Part shown: in pieces, positions 1 to 12,600 of the stretch
How positions within the stretch are numbered: position 1 is the first letter of the stretch
How the letters are laid out: each line of letters opens with the position of its first letter
Source of the DNA: Macrostomum hystrix
Lineage: Eukaryota > Platyhelminthes > Macrostomidae
Length of the DNA stretch: 64,000 nucleotides
Assembly (NCBI GenBank): GCA_950097015.1
Contig: CATNEN010000002.1
Span: 1,860,001-1,924,000, forward strand
Direction of reading: 5' to 3'
Made by a program: the position numbers and the translations under genes
Notes under the pieces: model-generated
What the model was told of the DNA's origin: nothing
Database searches by the model: none
What the model saw: the letters and a program-made list of their open reading frames with translations, nothing else

Positions 1-543
1 TGATTGTAAAAACTATCCTATTTCAAGTAAATGTTATGTTACAGTAATCAGAAGTTACTTCGTTTTGAGTGTATATTTTTTGCCTGAAATGTTGCCCAGT
101 ATATATAACTTAGTATTGGGTGTTGCTTATTATTTGTTGATGTTAGGCTAGGCCTTGCTAATATTTGTATTTGTAGCTTGTAACTTTTATAGAATATCCA
201 GGCAAACCAGCTAAAATCGCCATATTTTAGATTACTGTAATCTAAATTGCAAAAGTAATATTGGTAGTGATGGGCACCAAAAAGTTTATTTTAGGGCCAC
301 TAAATAGGACTGTTGCTAACTGGTTGAAGGAAAAATTAAGCAATTGCTAAAAAGCAGGCGCTTTTCCCATTGCAAATTTAGCCTAATTAGTACTGCTAAC
401 TTTGAAATATGCTAAATTTAAAAGTGTAAATAAACTGTTACTAACATTAACAATAGGTGCATTTTTGCAAAAACACAATAGTCTAAATTTAATCAATTGA
501 AGGTTGTTATATATAGACATGTATATATAGTCATTTAAAACAT
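1..543. other. AT-rich flank, no gene seen
   Basis: No open frame with coding character, no RNA gene and no tandem repeat is visible here. The last seven bases (AAAACAT, 537-543) are the left target duplication of the MITE that follows. Confidence 0.6.
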
Positions 544-1072
544 AGGCAGTGCTTATCCCCACGGTACCGTAGAAATAATTTTTGTCTTATTCCTACGGTA
601 CCGTGGGAATAATTTCCTGCTTATCCGCACGGCACACTGACGAGATAGCTGTCCTATCATCTATCTTTTTATCATGACTGCAATTTTCCTTTTTTCTTCC
701 GGTTTTTAAAAGCAAGTAAACAAATTAAAGTTTTCTGCTTTTTTCGCAAGTAGTTACCCAATATGGTGGCTTTTTAAAGTATATAAAATATATATTTCTA
801 TTATTTATATATTCAAAAGAATACAACTGAAGTGTGTATTTTTCTAATCATATAGCTCAAGCCTTCTAAGTCTATAATCCAGTCTATTACTTTATTCTAG
901 GCCAAGTTAAAATAGGTCCATAAAAAATGTCTGACAGTGCCAACGGAATATGTTGAAGATAGGACAGCTATCTCGTCAGTGTGCCGTGCGGATAAGCAGG
1001 AAATTATTCCCACGGTACCGTAGGAATAAGACAAAAATTATTTCCACGGTACCGTAGGGATAAGCACTGCCT
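544..1072. mobile_element. MITE-like DNA transposon with 115-bp terminal inverted repeats
   Basis: The first 115 bases (544-658) and last 115 bases (958-1072) are near-perfect inverted copies; I see only about two mismatches. The ends read AGGCAGTGCTTATCC at the left and its complement at the right. The element is flanked by the 7-bp direct repeat AAAACAT (537-543 and 1073-1079), as expected of a target-site duplication. The roughly 300-bp interior is AT-rich with no transposase frame, so this is a non-autonomous copy. Each arm contains two ACGGTACCGT palindromes, so arms can fold on themselves as well as on each other. The 7-bp duplication does not decide the superfamily (hAT would give 8 bp). 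Near-identity of the arms suggests a fairly young insertion or gene conversion between arms. Confidence 0.88.
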
Positions 1073-1079
1073 AAAACAT

Positions 1080-1930
1080 AATGCATGTATGGCATTGCAG
1101 TGATATTTTAATTGCATTAAATAAAAATAAGAATATAATGAGAACAGGATGAAAATAATTGAAACCCAAGATTCATAGTAACAAGGATTGATTTTAATGA
1201 CAATTGCAGTTTGCAAGTGAGTTGTGAGAACTAATTAATTACCCTAATGGAGTGAATTTAAAAAAGCTACGGACACCCCTGCTAGGCGCACAGGTGCGCA
1301 GTTGTTTTCAAGAAAAAGAGCGCAAATCGGCAATTGCTGTATATCTTCGATGTAGTAATTGATTTCACGAAAAAATGTCAAAAGATCTTTTTTTATCTCC
1401 GTAGTGTATTTCTAAAAATAGAACAGGTAGGCCCTACATGGTGCTTTTGCAAAAATACAGACGCATATACCAAATGACCTTTTTTCGATCTCCGTAGTGT
1501 ATTTCAACAACTTACGACAACGTTACACACACAAGGCGCGGCTGCACAGACAGGAATTTCTTTCTGCGCAGTCAATTTTTCATAAGCACGCCAGACGCTG
1601 TCCGCTAAAACCCCTATTAGCTCCATTAATTAGAGCCCTCCCTGTTACTTTGTATACTTCCGTAATTTTTGCATTATGTTACTGTTCATAAATGGTTTTA
1701 AACACAAATGTAAAGCAATGTATGTTCATTATTATTTTATTTTTTTATTTCTTTATTAAAAGTTGACTACTCTATTTTAAACATTATTTGATGCTAACCA
1801 CTGCATTCTTTTCTGAATTCTAGGCATCCTTTTCTGATTAGTGTAATTACTAGCAAGTTTTGCCCCCCTTCATTTTTAATTCATCTTGTATATACTTTTT
1901 AGCAGCTGTATTTTCAGCTTTTTTAAGCTA
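1080..1930. other. intergenic, no gene; short direct repeat
   Basis: No gene is visible. The string ATCTCCGTAGTGTATTT occurs twice about 95 bp apart (near 1395 and 1489) within otherwise diverged copies, suggesting a decayed repeat. The short open frame at 1497-1691 lies inside this repeat and has no recognisable content. Confidence 0.5.
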
Positions 1931-2279
1931 CAATGATCACCCAGTTGACAATGATAACCCAGTTGACAATGTTCCCCCAGTTGACAATAATCCCCAGTTG
2001 ACAATAATCCCCAGTTGACAATGTTCCCCCAGTTGACAATGATCCCCCAGTTGACAATTATCCACCAGTTGATGATGATCCCCCAGTTGACACTGATCCC
2101 CCAGTTGACAATGATCCCCCAATGTTCCCCCAGTTGACAATAATCCCCAGTTGACAATAATCCCCAGTTGACAATGTTCCCCCAGTTGACAATGATCCCC
2201 CAGTTGACAATTATCCACCAGTTGATGATGATCCCCCAGTTGACACTGATCCCCCAGTTGACAATGATCCCCCAGCTTA
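1931..2279. repeat. 18-bp minisatellite with 153-bp higher-order duplication
   Basis: The unit is close to CCCCAGTTGACAATGATC. The variant series starting with GTTCCCCC at 1971 restarts at 2124, so a block of about 153 bp has been duplicated as a whole. Because 18 is a multiple of three the array is open in two frames on the minus strand; these frames are not genes. Confidence 0.9.
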
Positions 2280-2284
2280 TGGCC

Positions 2285-3650
2285 AGCATGATCTGGACCA
2301 AGGTTCACACATAACCTGAAATCAAGTTCTGGGTAAAACTAAATATACACACATATATAGAAATATATGTGTATACATGTATGTGTAATTAAGTGTGCAA
2401 TGTCATTTAAATAAAATTAAATATTATTAGATATGTTAACTTAAATTTATCTATGCATAAATTTTTAACACTAGTAAATCATTTTTTAGTTTATTCTTTT
2501 TAAAACTTTAAAACTTTTGAAGTGTATGATCTGCACAAGCTATTTGGCTAAAAATGTCCTTTATATTCCCATAGCACACTGTACATTTTTGCTAGTCAAT
2601 CTAATTCTAATGCACATTGCTGCTCTTCTTCACAATGGAGTAGTACCTTAGTTGATTCCTAATGGCTCATGAGCAAGACAAGCAATGTTCATTTGCCACA
2701 GCTATGACTGATTCCATTTAGTTTGTTATATTTTCTTTTCTAATATGCTATTATTAAGCAGTGCATTACTCATTACTAGTTGCAAATTAGGTAACAATTG
2801 TTACTTTTTTGCAACATAACTTTTTTACCTTACCATGGGCTAATAACCAAGATTATAACAACATTACTTTCCCAATGCCTATTTTTGTTACCATTTTCCA
2901 AAAATGTAATTGAAAATTAGCAGCAATGTAAATTATTTCTTTTTCTGCATGAAAAAACATTTAAGCTTGTCTGTTTTTTCAAATTAATAGTCAAATTTAT
3001 AAATTAGCCAAGTCTATATGTTAAAATTCTTTGTTTTACATTGTCATTTTGCATTCATTTTGATTATAAGTTTTTTGTTTTGTTACAAACATATTTTTTG
3101 CTATAGGCTCTTCATATTTAAATGACATGTTACAATAACAAAAAAGACAGAACATATTTATTAGACATTGTCATTAGTTAAGCATTTCAGTACACCGATT
3201 CAATGCTCATTCATAATTAAATTCAACTTTTTCATGTGCTTTTTTAAGTTAGCAATATATTAGACATGTTGAAATCCCTTGATCTGTATACGAAATTTGT
3301 CATAGGATTATACTTTTCTAGCTACTTAAACATATTTCTTTGTAATCAAATTAAAACATATAAAAATGTATATGAATAGTTTCACAGACTTCCTAGTTTG
3401 TGAAAAAAAGTCTTATAAATTAAATTTTTAATGCTGTTTCTAATTTTTTAGTCAGTCATACAAAATTATGAAATATAGTTCAACAAAGACACAAAAGATG
3501 TAAAAAAGCTCTACAGTAAATGTTTCTCAAATATTAGAAATATTTAAAGATCTTATCAGAATTTTTACATTTTGACATTTTTCAAGAATCTGTCTTTGCG
3601 CCAAGTCTTTAGCACTTAAGCATTTATCACTAATTTATTCCGCCACCAAA
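2285..3650. other. AT-rich region, probably clathrin intron 1 and/or promoter side
   Basis: No coding exon could be identified. The missing first clathrin exon should be only about 14 codons (a start followed by something like PIRFQEHLQ then a GT donor) and I did not find a convincing match here or further upstream. No tandem repeat is present. Confidence 0.5.
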
Positions 3651-3653
3651 CAG

Positions 3654-6600
3654 CTGCAAGCCGTCGGCATCAACAATGCCAGCATCGGTTTCTCCACCCT
3701 CACCATGGAATCGGACCGGTTTATCTGCGTCCGAGAAAAAGTTGGCGAAACTGCCCAGGTAGTGATTGTCGACATCAATGATCACAAGAATCCCACTAGG
3801 CGGCCAATCTCTGCCGACAGTGCCATCATGAATCCCGTCAGCAAGGTGATTGCACTCAAAGCTGGCAAAAGTCTGCAAATATTCAACATTGAACTCAAAT
3901 CCAAGATGAAGTCGCACGCAATGACAGAGGAGGTCACATTCTGGCGCTGGATTTCTGTCAACACAATCGGCATGGTGACGGAGACTGGCGTTTTTCATTG
4001 GAGCCTAGAGGGTGACTCCAGTCCAGTGAAGATGTTTGACAGGTAGTTGCAATTCGTGTTAGCTGTTTGGAATCCTGACTGTTTCTAAATGTTACCCGCA
4101 GAATTTCATTCTGTTTTGGTAGAAACACCACGGGGATATTTCAAATACCCACTGCCTACTTCACGATAGCTCCCAAACCTAGTGACCGACTTTCCTGAAA
4201 GTCCACCCACCATACGGATCTAAATTTTCCGCCCTTTACAATGAACCAACTTTCAAAGCCGCCCGATACTAACATTGCTCATTATAAACCCGTATGTATG
4301 GCTAATCCATGTTGGTTCAAAAAGGAAGAAATTAACAATATAATCAATATAATATGAGAGGATGTGAGTCGAAAAAGTATGCCTGTATTGGTGGTTCTTG
4401 CCAGCAAACACGCCGGCGAGAATCGTTGAACATCTCGACGATGCCGATGTTTTGTGATTCTGGAAATTGTTTTATCGGATAGAGCGGAAACTTTTAGCCC
4501 TGTGGTTCTGGATTTTCATGTCGATTAGTTTGGGAGACACAGAACAAAATGTGTTTTTGAAATACTCATACTCACTCATGTACAATTTCACTTGGCCCTC
4601 ATGCTCGTAAGTTGTTCAACAAGCTTTCCCCCAAGCCTTGACACATGATTATTAAACTGACGTCAACCTCTCGCCAGGCACGCCTCTCTGGCTGGCTGTC
4701 AGATCATCAACTATCGCAGCGATAGCAGCCAGAAATGGCTGCTCATCATTGGCATCATGGCGCAGCAGAATCGCGTAGCTGGCGCTATGCAACTCTATAG
4801 CGTCGAACGGCGCGTCTCTCAGCCAATTGAAGGCCACGTCGGTGTGTTTATTGACTTTAAAATGGAGGGAAATCTCCTGCCGTCCAATCTGTTCTGCTTT
4901 GCTAATCGCGGTGTGCAGGTAAAAACTATTTGCCCGATTCTAATACAGTAAGAGGTTGAGGTTGAGGTTAGGCAGAGGTTGTAGCCTAGTGGTTAGGGCG
5001 TCGGACTCACGACTTGAAGGTCGGGGGTTCGATTCCCGACTCCACTGGAACAACTTGCGTCCTTTAGCAAGACACTTAACTCTGCATTGCTTCAGTTCAC
5101 CCAGCTGTTAAATGGGTACCAGCATCAGCTGGGATAATTGAAGGTGGGTGTGGCGTCCCCCCAGTCCGTGGACTGAACAGCTGTACGCAGCCTTCAGATG
5201 CGCCGCGCATTAGCTGCGGCTGTGCTGTCGGCTGCACATCTGACCCAATTGGGGCAGGTGTAATCAATTATTATTATTAATATTTTTATTATTAATTAAA
5301 ACAGTAACCAGCGGGAGTAACTATGTTTAAATTCGACAAAAATTGTCACATAAAAATCAGTCTATTATTTTGCGGCTAGAGTTGCAACAAGATTGCGAGG
5401 CATTTGATGCTTAGCGAGAAGCCATAGTTACTCCCACCGTTTACTTAGTTTTACATGAGTTCTCTATTTCTCCAGGGCTCCAAGCTGCACGTGATCGAAG
5501 TTGGCCAGCCTCCAGCGGGAAATCAGCCCTACCCTAAGAAGCAGATTGATATGTTCTTCCCTCCGGAATCTGCCACTGATTTTCCCGTTGCTATGCAAGC
5601 TTCTGCTAAGCATGGCGTCGCCTACGTCGTGACTAAATCCGGTTGCATTCACCTGTACGACATAGAAACCGCCACCTGTCTGTACATGAACCGTATCACC
5701 ACCGAGACGATCTTTGTTACTGTTCCACATGAGGCCACCGGCGGTATAATGGGTGTCAACAGAAAGGGACAGGTGCTTAGCGTCTGTCTGGATGAGGATA
5801 ACGTTGTTGGTAAGCCATTAGTCGTATGCTGCGGTAACACTAAAACCTATTTGAGCTTGGCCTGAAAGTAGCTAGGTAGGAATGGCCTAGACGTATGTGA
5901 GTTAGGAAGGCCTGAAGGGAGGTGAGTTAGGAAGGCCTGAAGGGAAGCGGGTTAGGAAGGCCTGAAGGGAGGTGAGTTAGGAAGGCCTGAAGGGAAGCGG
6001 GTTAGGAAGGCCTGAAGGGAGGTGAGTTAGGAAGGCCTGAAGGGAAGCGGGTTAGGAAGGCCTGAAGGGAGGTGAGTTAGAAAGGCCTGAAGGGAGGTGG
6101 GTTAGGAAGGCCTGAAGGGAGGTGAGTTAGGAAGGCCTGAAGGGAGGTGGGTTAGCAGGATCTGAAGGTAGGTGGGTTAGGAAGGCCTGAAAGTAGGTGG
6201 GTTAGCAGGGCCTGAAGTTAGGTGGGTTAGGAAGGCCTGAAGGTTGATAAATAAGCAAGGTTGAAGGTAATTCGGTAAGAAAAGTCCTTAAGTATATAAG
6301 AAAGAAACAAGGAGAGGTAAGGGAGGAACAAAGTCCTCTTTAGGTAGGTGGTAGGAAGGTCTAAAAGGCTGTCTCTGTGAAGGATTTGAAGCAGATATTA
6401 AACGGAAATTATTCCTATCTAAACAGTCGTCCCTTTCTAATCCCTAATCTCTCAGGCTACGTGACGAACAACCTTCAGAACCCGGAGCTGGCACTGAAGC
6501 TGGCCTCTAGGATTAACCTGCCCGGAGCTGACGATCTGTTTGTGCGCAAATTCAACGCTCTATTCCAGCAGGGCAATTATTCTGAGGCTGCTAAGGTGGC

Positions 6601-9600
6601 TGCCAGCGCTCCCAACGGCATCCTGCGGACACCGCAGACTATTCAACGCTTCCAGCAGGTGCCAGTGCAGCCGGGCACAACCTCGCCAATGCTGCAGTAC
6701 TTCACCATCCTGCTAGACCAGGGCCAGTTGAACAAATACGAAAGCCTGGAGCTCTGCCGGCCAGTGCTGCAGCAGGGACGCAAACAGGTGGTTGAGAAGT
6801 GGCTCAAAGAGGATAAGTTAGAGTGCTCAGAGGAACTGGGCGACCTGGTGAAGCAGACAGATCCAACTCTCGCCCTTAGCGTCTACCTGCGGGCCAATGT
6901 GCCGCACAAGGTCATTCAGTGCTTCGCAGAGACTGGCCAGTTCCAGAAGATTGTGCTCTACGCTAAAAAGGTTAGCCATCTTGTTTGTCTTTTCTTCTCA
7001 ACTGATCGCCATGAAAATGCAGAACATGGCCTAAAATCGTCCTCTCTAGCCGATTAAACAACGTCACTTAACATTGGCCTCGTCGAGATATTCAACGATT
7101 CTCGTCCGGGTTGTCTGGTGGCAAAAACCATCGATATTGTTAATTCAATACTGTTCAGCCTATGGACTGGTTTCGAATGGTGTTACCATTGGCTTACCCG
7201 CTAAAAAATTGGGATGTTTCTTTGGGTGATTCCAGTTAGAATCTGCGGTGTTTCCAGAAAAAGAAACAGCCGAACGCTGGAAACAGACCAAACGGATGAT
7301 TTCATGCTTGGAATCTACCCAACTGGGCGGTTTCTCGGAGCTTCTTGGTGGCGAAATGGAATCACCCAAAGAATCCTCCAGTTCGTGAGATTCCATGCTC
7401 AGAAACCGCCGAGTTGGGAGTTGTGACTAGCGAGGGAGTGAAGTAGAAAATAGCAGAAATTGGGTAAATGTTTAGACAGTGTGGAAAGGATCAGAAAGAG
7501 TCGAAGGGGGTAGACAGATTCGGAGAGGTTAGAATAAGACAAAGGGGGTTGAAAGAATCAAAGGGTTAGAAAAAAGGGGAGTAGAATGAAAGAGGTAGAA
7601 AGAGTCGAATGGGGTAAAAAGAGTCAAAGGGTGTTAAAAAGAGTCGAATGGGGTAGAAAGAGTCGGAAGGGGGTAGAAAGAATCGAAGGGGGTAGAAAGA
7701 ATTAAATGGAGTAGAAAGAGTCGAATGGGGTAGAAAGGGAGGAAGGTATTATCTGTAGCTTTTACGGTTAAATCACTTTTAAGTTTCTTACGCCATGTCT
7801 AATGGTATAATTTGTAAATGATAATGGTTGCTATGCAGTTGCTACCCTAATCTGGCGCAACTCCTATTCTCAATGCTCAGGTGGGCTACTCTCCGGACTA
7901 CATCTTTCTGCTGCGCAATCTGATGCGGATCAATCACGAGCAGGGCCTGCAGTTCGCCCAGATGCTTGTCCAAGATGACGAGCCCCTAGCCGACATCGGG
8001 CAAATTGTGGACGTCTTCATGGAGCAGAATCTCGTGCAGCAGTGCACCAGCTTTCTGCTCGACGCTCTTAAAAATAATCGGCCTAACGAGGGCCACCTGC
8101 AGACCCGGCTGCTAGAGATGAACCTCCTGTCAGCGCCTCAGGTTGCCGATGCCATCCTTGGCAACCAGATGTTCTCCCATTACGACAAGGCTCACATTGC
8201 CAGCCTGTGCGAGAAGGCCGGCCTGCTGCAGCGAGCTCTTGAGCACTATACGGACCTGTACGACATTAAGCGGGCGGTGGTACACACCCACATGCTCAAC
8301 CCTGAATGGCTGGTCAACTATTTTGGCAATCTCAGTGTTGACGACTCCTTGGAATGCTTGAAGGCAATGCTGCAGGCCAATATTAGACAGAATCTACAGG
8401 TAAGTTGGTTGGTCAGATTTTTTCTAATGAAAAATGCGTTTCTCATTACCTATCTACATTCGCCTACTTATAGTAGCCGAGTAGACATTTAAAATACCGT
8501 TTTTTATTTTAACAAATTCAGGTCTGCGTCCAAATCGCTTCGAAGTATCACGAACAGCTTGGCGCCGCCGCTCTGATTGAAATCTTCGAACAATTCAAAA
8601 GCTACGAAGGCTTGTTCTATTTCCTTGGCAGCATCGTCAACTTCAGCCAAGATTCGGAGGTGCACTTTAAGTACATCCAGGCCGCCTGCAAGACCTCCCA
8701 GTTCAAGGAGGTTGAACGCATTGTACGCGAGTCTAGCGTCTACGAAGCTGAACGAGTCAAGAACTTCCTTAAGGAGGCCAAGCTAACCGACCAGCTGCCG
8801 TTGATCATAGTGTGCGACCGATTCGATTTTGTTCACGATCTAGTCCTCTATCTGTACCGGAATAACCTGCAGAAATACATCGAGATCTACGTGCAGAAGG
8901 TGCGTTGAGCTCCGCTTTTAAGTCCTTGTCACTCTAGCTCCTAATCCTTGTCACTCTAGCTCTTGATCCTTGTCACTCTAGCTCCTAATCCTTGTCACTC
9001 TAGCTCTTGATCCTTGTCACTCTAGCTCCTAATCCTTGTCACTCTAGCTCTTGATCCTTGTCACTCTAGCTCTTGATCCGTGTCACTCTAGCTGTTGATC
9101 CTTGTTACTCTAGCTCCTAATCCGTGTCACTCTAGCTGTTGATCCTTGTTACTCTAGCTCCTAATCCGTGTCACTCTAGCTGTTGATCCTTGTTACTCTA
9201 GCTCCTAATCCGTGTCACTCTAGCTCTTGATCCTTGTCACTCTAGCTCTTGATCCTTGTCACTCTAGCTCTTGATCCGTGTCACTCTAGCTCTTGATCCT
9301 TGTTACTCTAGCTCCTAATCCGTGTCACTCTAGCTCTTGATCCTTGTTACTCTAGCTCTTGATCCTTGTCACTCTAGGTCTTGATCCTTGTCACTCTAGC
9401 TCCTAATCCTTGTCACTCTATCTCCTAACACCTGTCAAGTCTTTATCGCTTGTCATTCATCCCCCAGGTGAACCCCAGCCGCCTGCCAGTCGTTATCGGC
9501 GGCCTCCTCGACGTCGACTGCGCCGAGGATGTCATCAAGCAGCTCATCCAGGTGGTGCGCGGCCAGTTTTCCACCGACGAACTCGTGGCCGAAGTTGAGA

Positions 9601-12600
9601 AGCGCAACCGACTCAAACTACTCCTCCCCTGGCTGGAGTACAGAGTTCACGAGGGCTTGGAGGAGCCGGCTACTCACAATGCCCTAGCCAAGATCTACAT
9701 CGACGCCAATAATAATCCGGAGCGATTCCTTAGGGAGAACCGATTCTACGACTCGCGAGTGATTGGCAGATACACAGAGAAGCGCGACCCCCATCTGTCC
9801 TGCATCGCCTACGAGCGGGGGCAGTGCGACGATGACCTGATCAGGGTGTGCAACGAGAACTCGCTGTTCAAATCGCAGGCCAGGTATTTGGTTAAGCGCA
9901 AGGATGAGGAACTATGGGCTCGCGTGCTGCAGGAGGATAATGCCTATAGGCGGCAGTTGATTGATCAGGTGAGTCTTTGTTTTTGTCTGCAACATTCTAG
10001 CAGTACAATTGCTTAACAAAAACGTGATAAAAGCTATAACTGCGGTCGGGATTTTGAGAACAGCTGAGTAGGGGTTAGATTTTGAGAACAGCTGAGTAGG
10101 GGTTAGATTTTGAGAACAGCTGAGTAGGGGTTAGATTTTGAGAACAGCTGAGTAGGGGTTAGATTTTGAGAACAGCTGAGTAGGGGTTAGATTTTGAGAA
10201 CAGCTGAGCAGGGGCTAGATTTTGAAAACAGCTGAGTAGGGGTTAGATTTTGAGAACAGCTGAGTAGGGGTTTGAATTTGAGAACAGATGACTAAGGGCT
10301 AGAATTTGAGAACAGATGACTAAGGGTGAGATTTTTAGAACAGCTGACTAAGGGTGAGATTTTGAGAACAGCTGACTAGAAATTAGATTTTGAGAACAGC
10401 TGAGTAGCGTTGAGATTTTGAGAACAGCTGACTAGGGGGGATTTTGAGAACAGCTGACTAGGGGGGAGAGATTTTGAGAACAGCTGACTAGGGGAGGGGA
10501 GATTTTGAGAACAGCTGACTAGGGGGGATTTTGAGAACAGCTGACTAGGGGGGATTTTGAGGACAGCTGACTAGGGGGGAGATTTTGAGAACAGCTGACT
10601 AAGGGGGGATTTTTAGAACAGCTGACTAAAGGGTGTAATTTTGAGAACAGCTGAGTAGAGGTGGATTTTTAGAACAGCTGAGTAGGGGTGAGATTTTTAG
10701 AACAGCTGAGAAGGGGTGAGATTTTTAGAACACTTAAGTAGGGTGAGATTTTGAGAGCAGCTGAGTAGGGGTGAGATTCTGAGAGTAGCTGTCTAGGGGT
10801 TATATTTATTAAACAGCTAATTTGGAATGGATTTCGAGAAGCTGAATGAGGCAGAGACATTGTTACCATCTAACTTAAACTACAGATACTAGAATACACT
10901 AGATATGTCACTCTGGTTCGTCAAATAGCAAAGTATTGACTACACCATTATATGTAGAACATATTTTAAAGGACCGATTTCAATAAGTAAAAGCTCGTTC
11001 TAACCTGAAAATCAATTTGCAGGTAGTTCAAACGGCCCTCTCCGAGACCAACGATCCGGAAGAGATCTCAGTCAGTGTCAAATCGTTCATGGCAGCTGAC
11101 TTGCCAAACGAGCTCATCGAACTGCTAGAGAAGATTGTACTGGACAACACGGTGTTCTCAGATCATCGCAACCTGCAGAATCTACTCATTCTCACTGCTA
11201 TCAAGGCCGACCGGACCAGAGTGATGGAGTACATCACCAAGCTGGAGAACTTTGACGCGCCCGAGATTGCCCAGATTGCCATCAGCAATCAGCTGTTCGA
11301 GGAGGCCTTCGCCGTGTTCAAGAAGTTCAGCGTCAACGAGAGCGCCATCAAGGTACATTGTTTATCTGATCCTATGTATTTATATTAGGGGATGTGAACT
11401 TTGTGGAACTTCAGGTTCAGGTAATGTAATAACTGTGGGATTTAAGGTTTAATAATAATAATAATGATAATCATAATTGCAGGAGGGCTGTGGGCGATGG
11501 CACATAATTTGGTGACACTAGACCTGCAGCCAGCGAGGAGGCAATTCTGCCCATTTCGCTGACTCCTGAGCACACACGCACTCAGATACCGTAAGCAGGC
11601 ACACGCTCACACAGGTGTGTACATCTGCCCTGACTTTCTCATCGTCAGGTAGTGTACACTTTCACTGTGCCTTGGAGGTTGGCCCTAAAATGGTTTAAAT
11701 AAATATGGCCTCGCTGCGGAATCGAACTCAGGGACCTCGGTGCGAGATGCAAAACGCTTTAACCGCTCTGCCACTCACCCCCGAGATGTTAGCTTTAGGG
11801 AATGCTAAATTGGTGGGATTTTGTGAATTAAAACTTTGTAATATGTTTTTATCAGTTTTTGAGCATGCAAATTTAAGTGACTTGATTACTTCCTTAAAGG
11901 TTTTCTTTGGTTAAACAACATTTTCATGTTACACTTTAACCTGGGCTTGACTAAATAAATTTTGCAATGATTCCAGGTGCTAATCGACAATATTCGCAAT
12001 CTGGATCGAGCTTACGAATTTGCTGAGAAATGCAACGAACCGGCTGTCTGGTCCCAGCTTGCCAGCGCTCAGCTAGAAGAGGGTTTCGTTAAGGAGGCCA
12101 TAGACAGCTTCATCAAGGCCAACGATCCCAGCTGCTATGTTGACGTTGTACGCGTTGCTAGCGACTCCGGTCACTGGGAGGATCTGGTGAAGTTTCTCCT
12201 GATGGCGCGCAAGAAGGCCAAGGAGTCCTTCATTGAGACCGAGCTGGTGTTCGCCTATGCGAAGACCGGCCGCCTAGCCGACATGGAGGAGTACATCAAC
12301 TCGCCTAATCACGCCAAGATTGCCGAGGTGGCCGACAGGTGCTTCGATCAGCAGATGTACGAGGCTGCCAAGATTCTCTATAGCAACGTGTCCAACTATG
12401 CCAGGCTGGCCATCACCCAGGTCAAACTGGGCGAGTTCCAGAACGCTGTTGAGTCCGCTAGGAAGGCCAACTCGACCAAGACTTGGAAGGAGGTGAGATC
12501 TTTTCTCTGAAAAATTAGCAGTTTCCTATCGCCTGAATAGTTTAGTCTCCTACGCCTGAATAGTTTAGTCTGCTACCCCCTGAATAGTTTAGTCTCCTAC

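Noticed and set aside
1418-1430. GAACAG followed by GTAGGC as the donor of clathrin exon 1
   Set aside because: The preceding frame contains a stop and does not encode anything like the conserved first residues.
4979-5048. Functional tRNA gene
   Set aside because: A and B boxes are present but the acceptor stem does not close and the sequence continues into a SINE body and tail.
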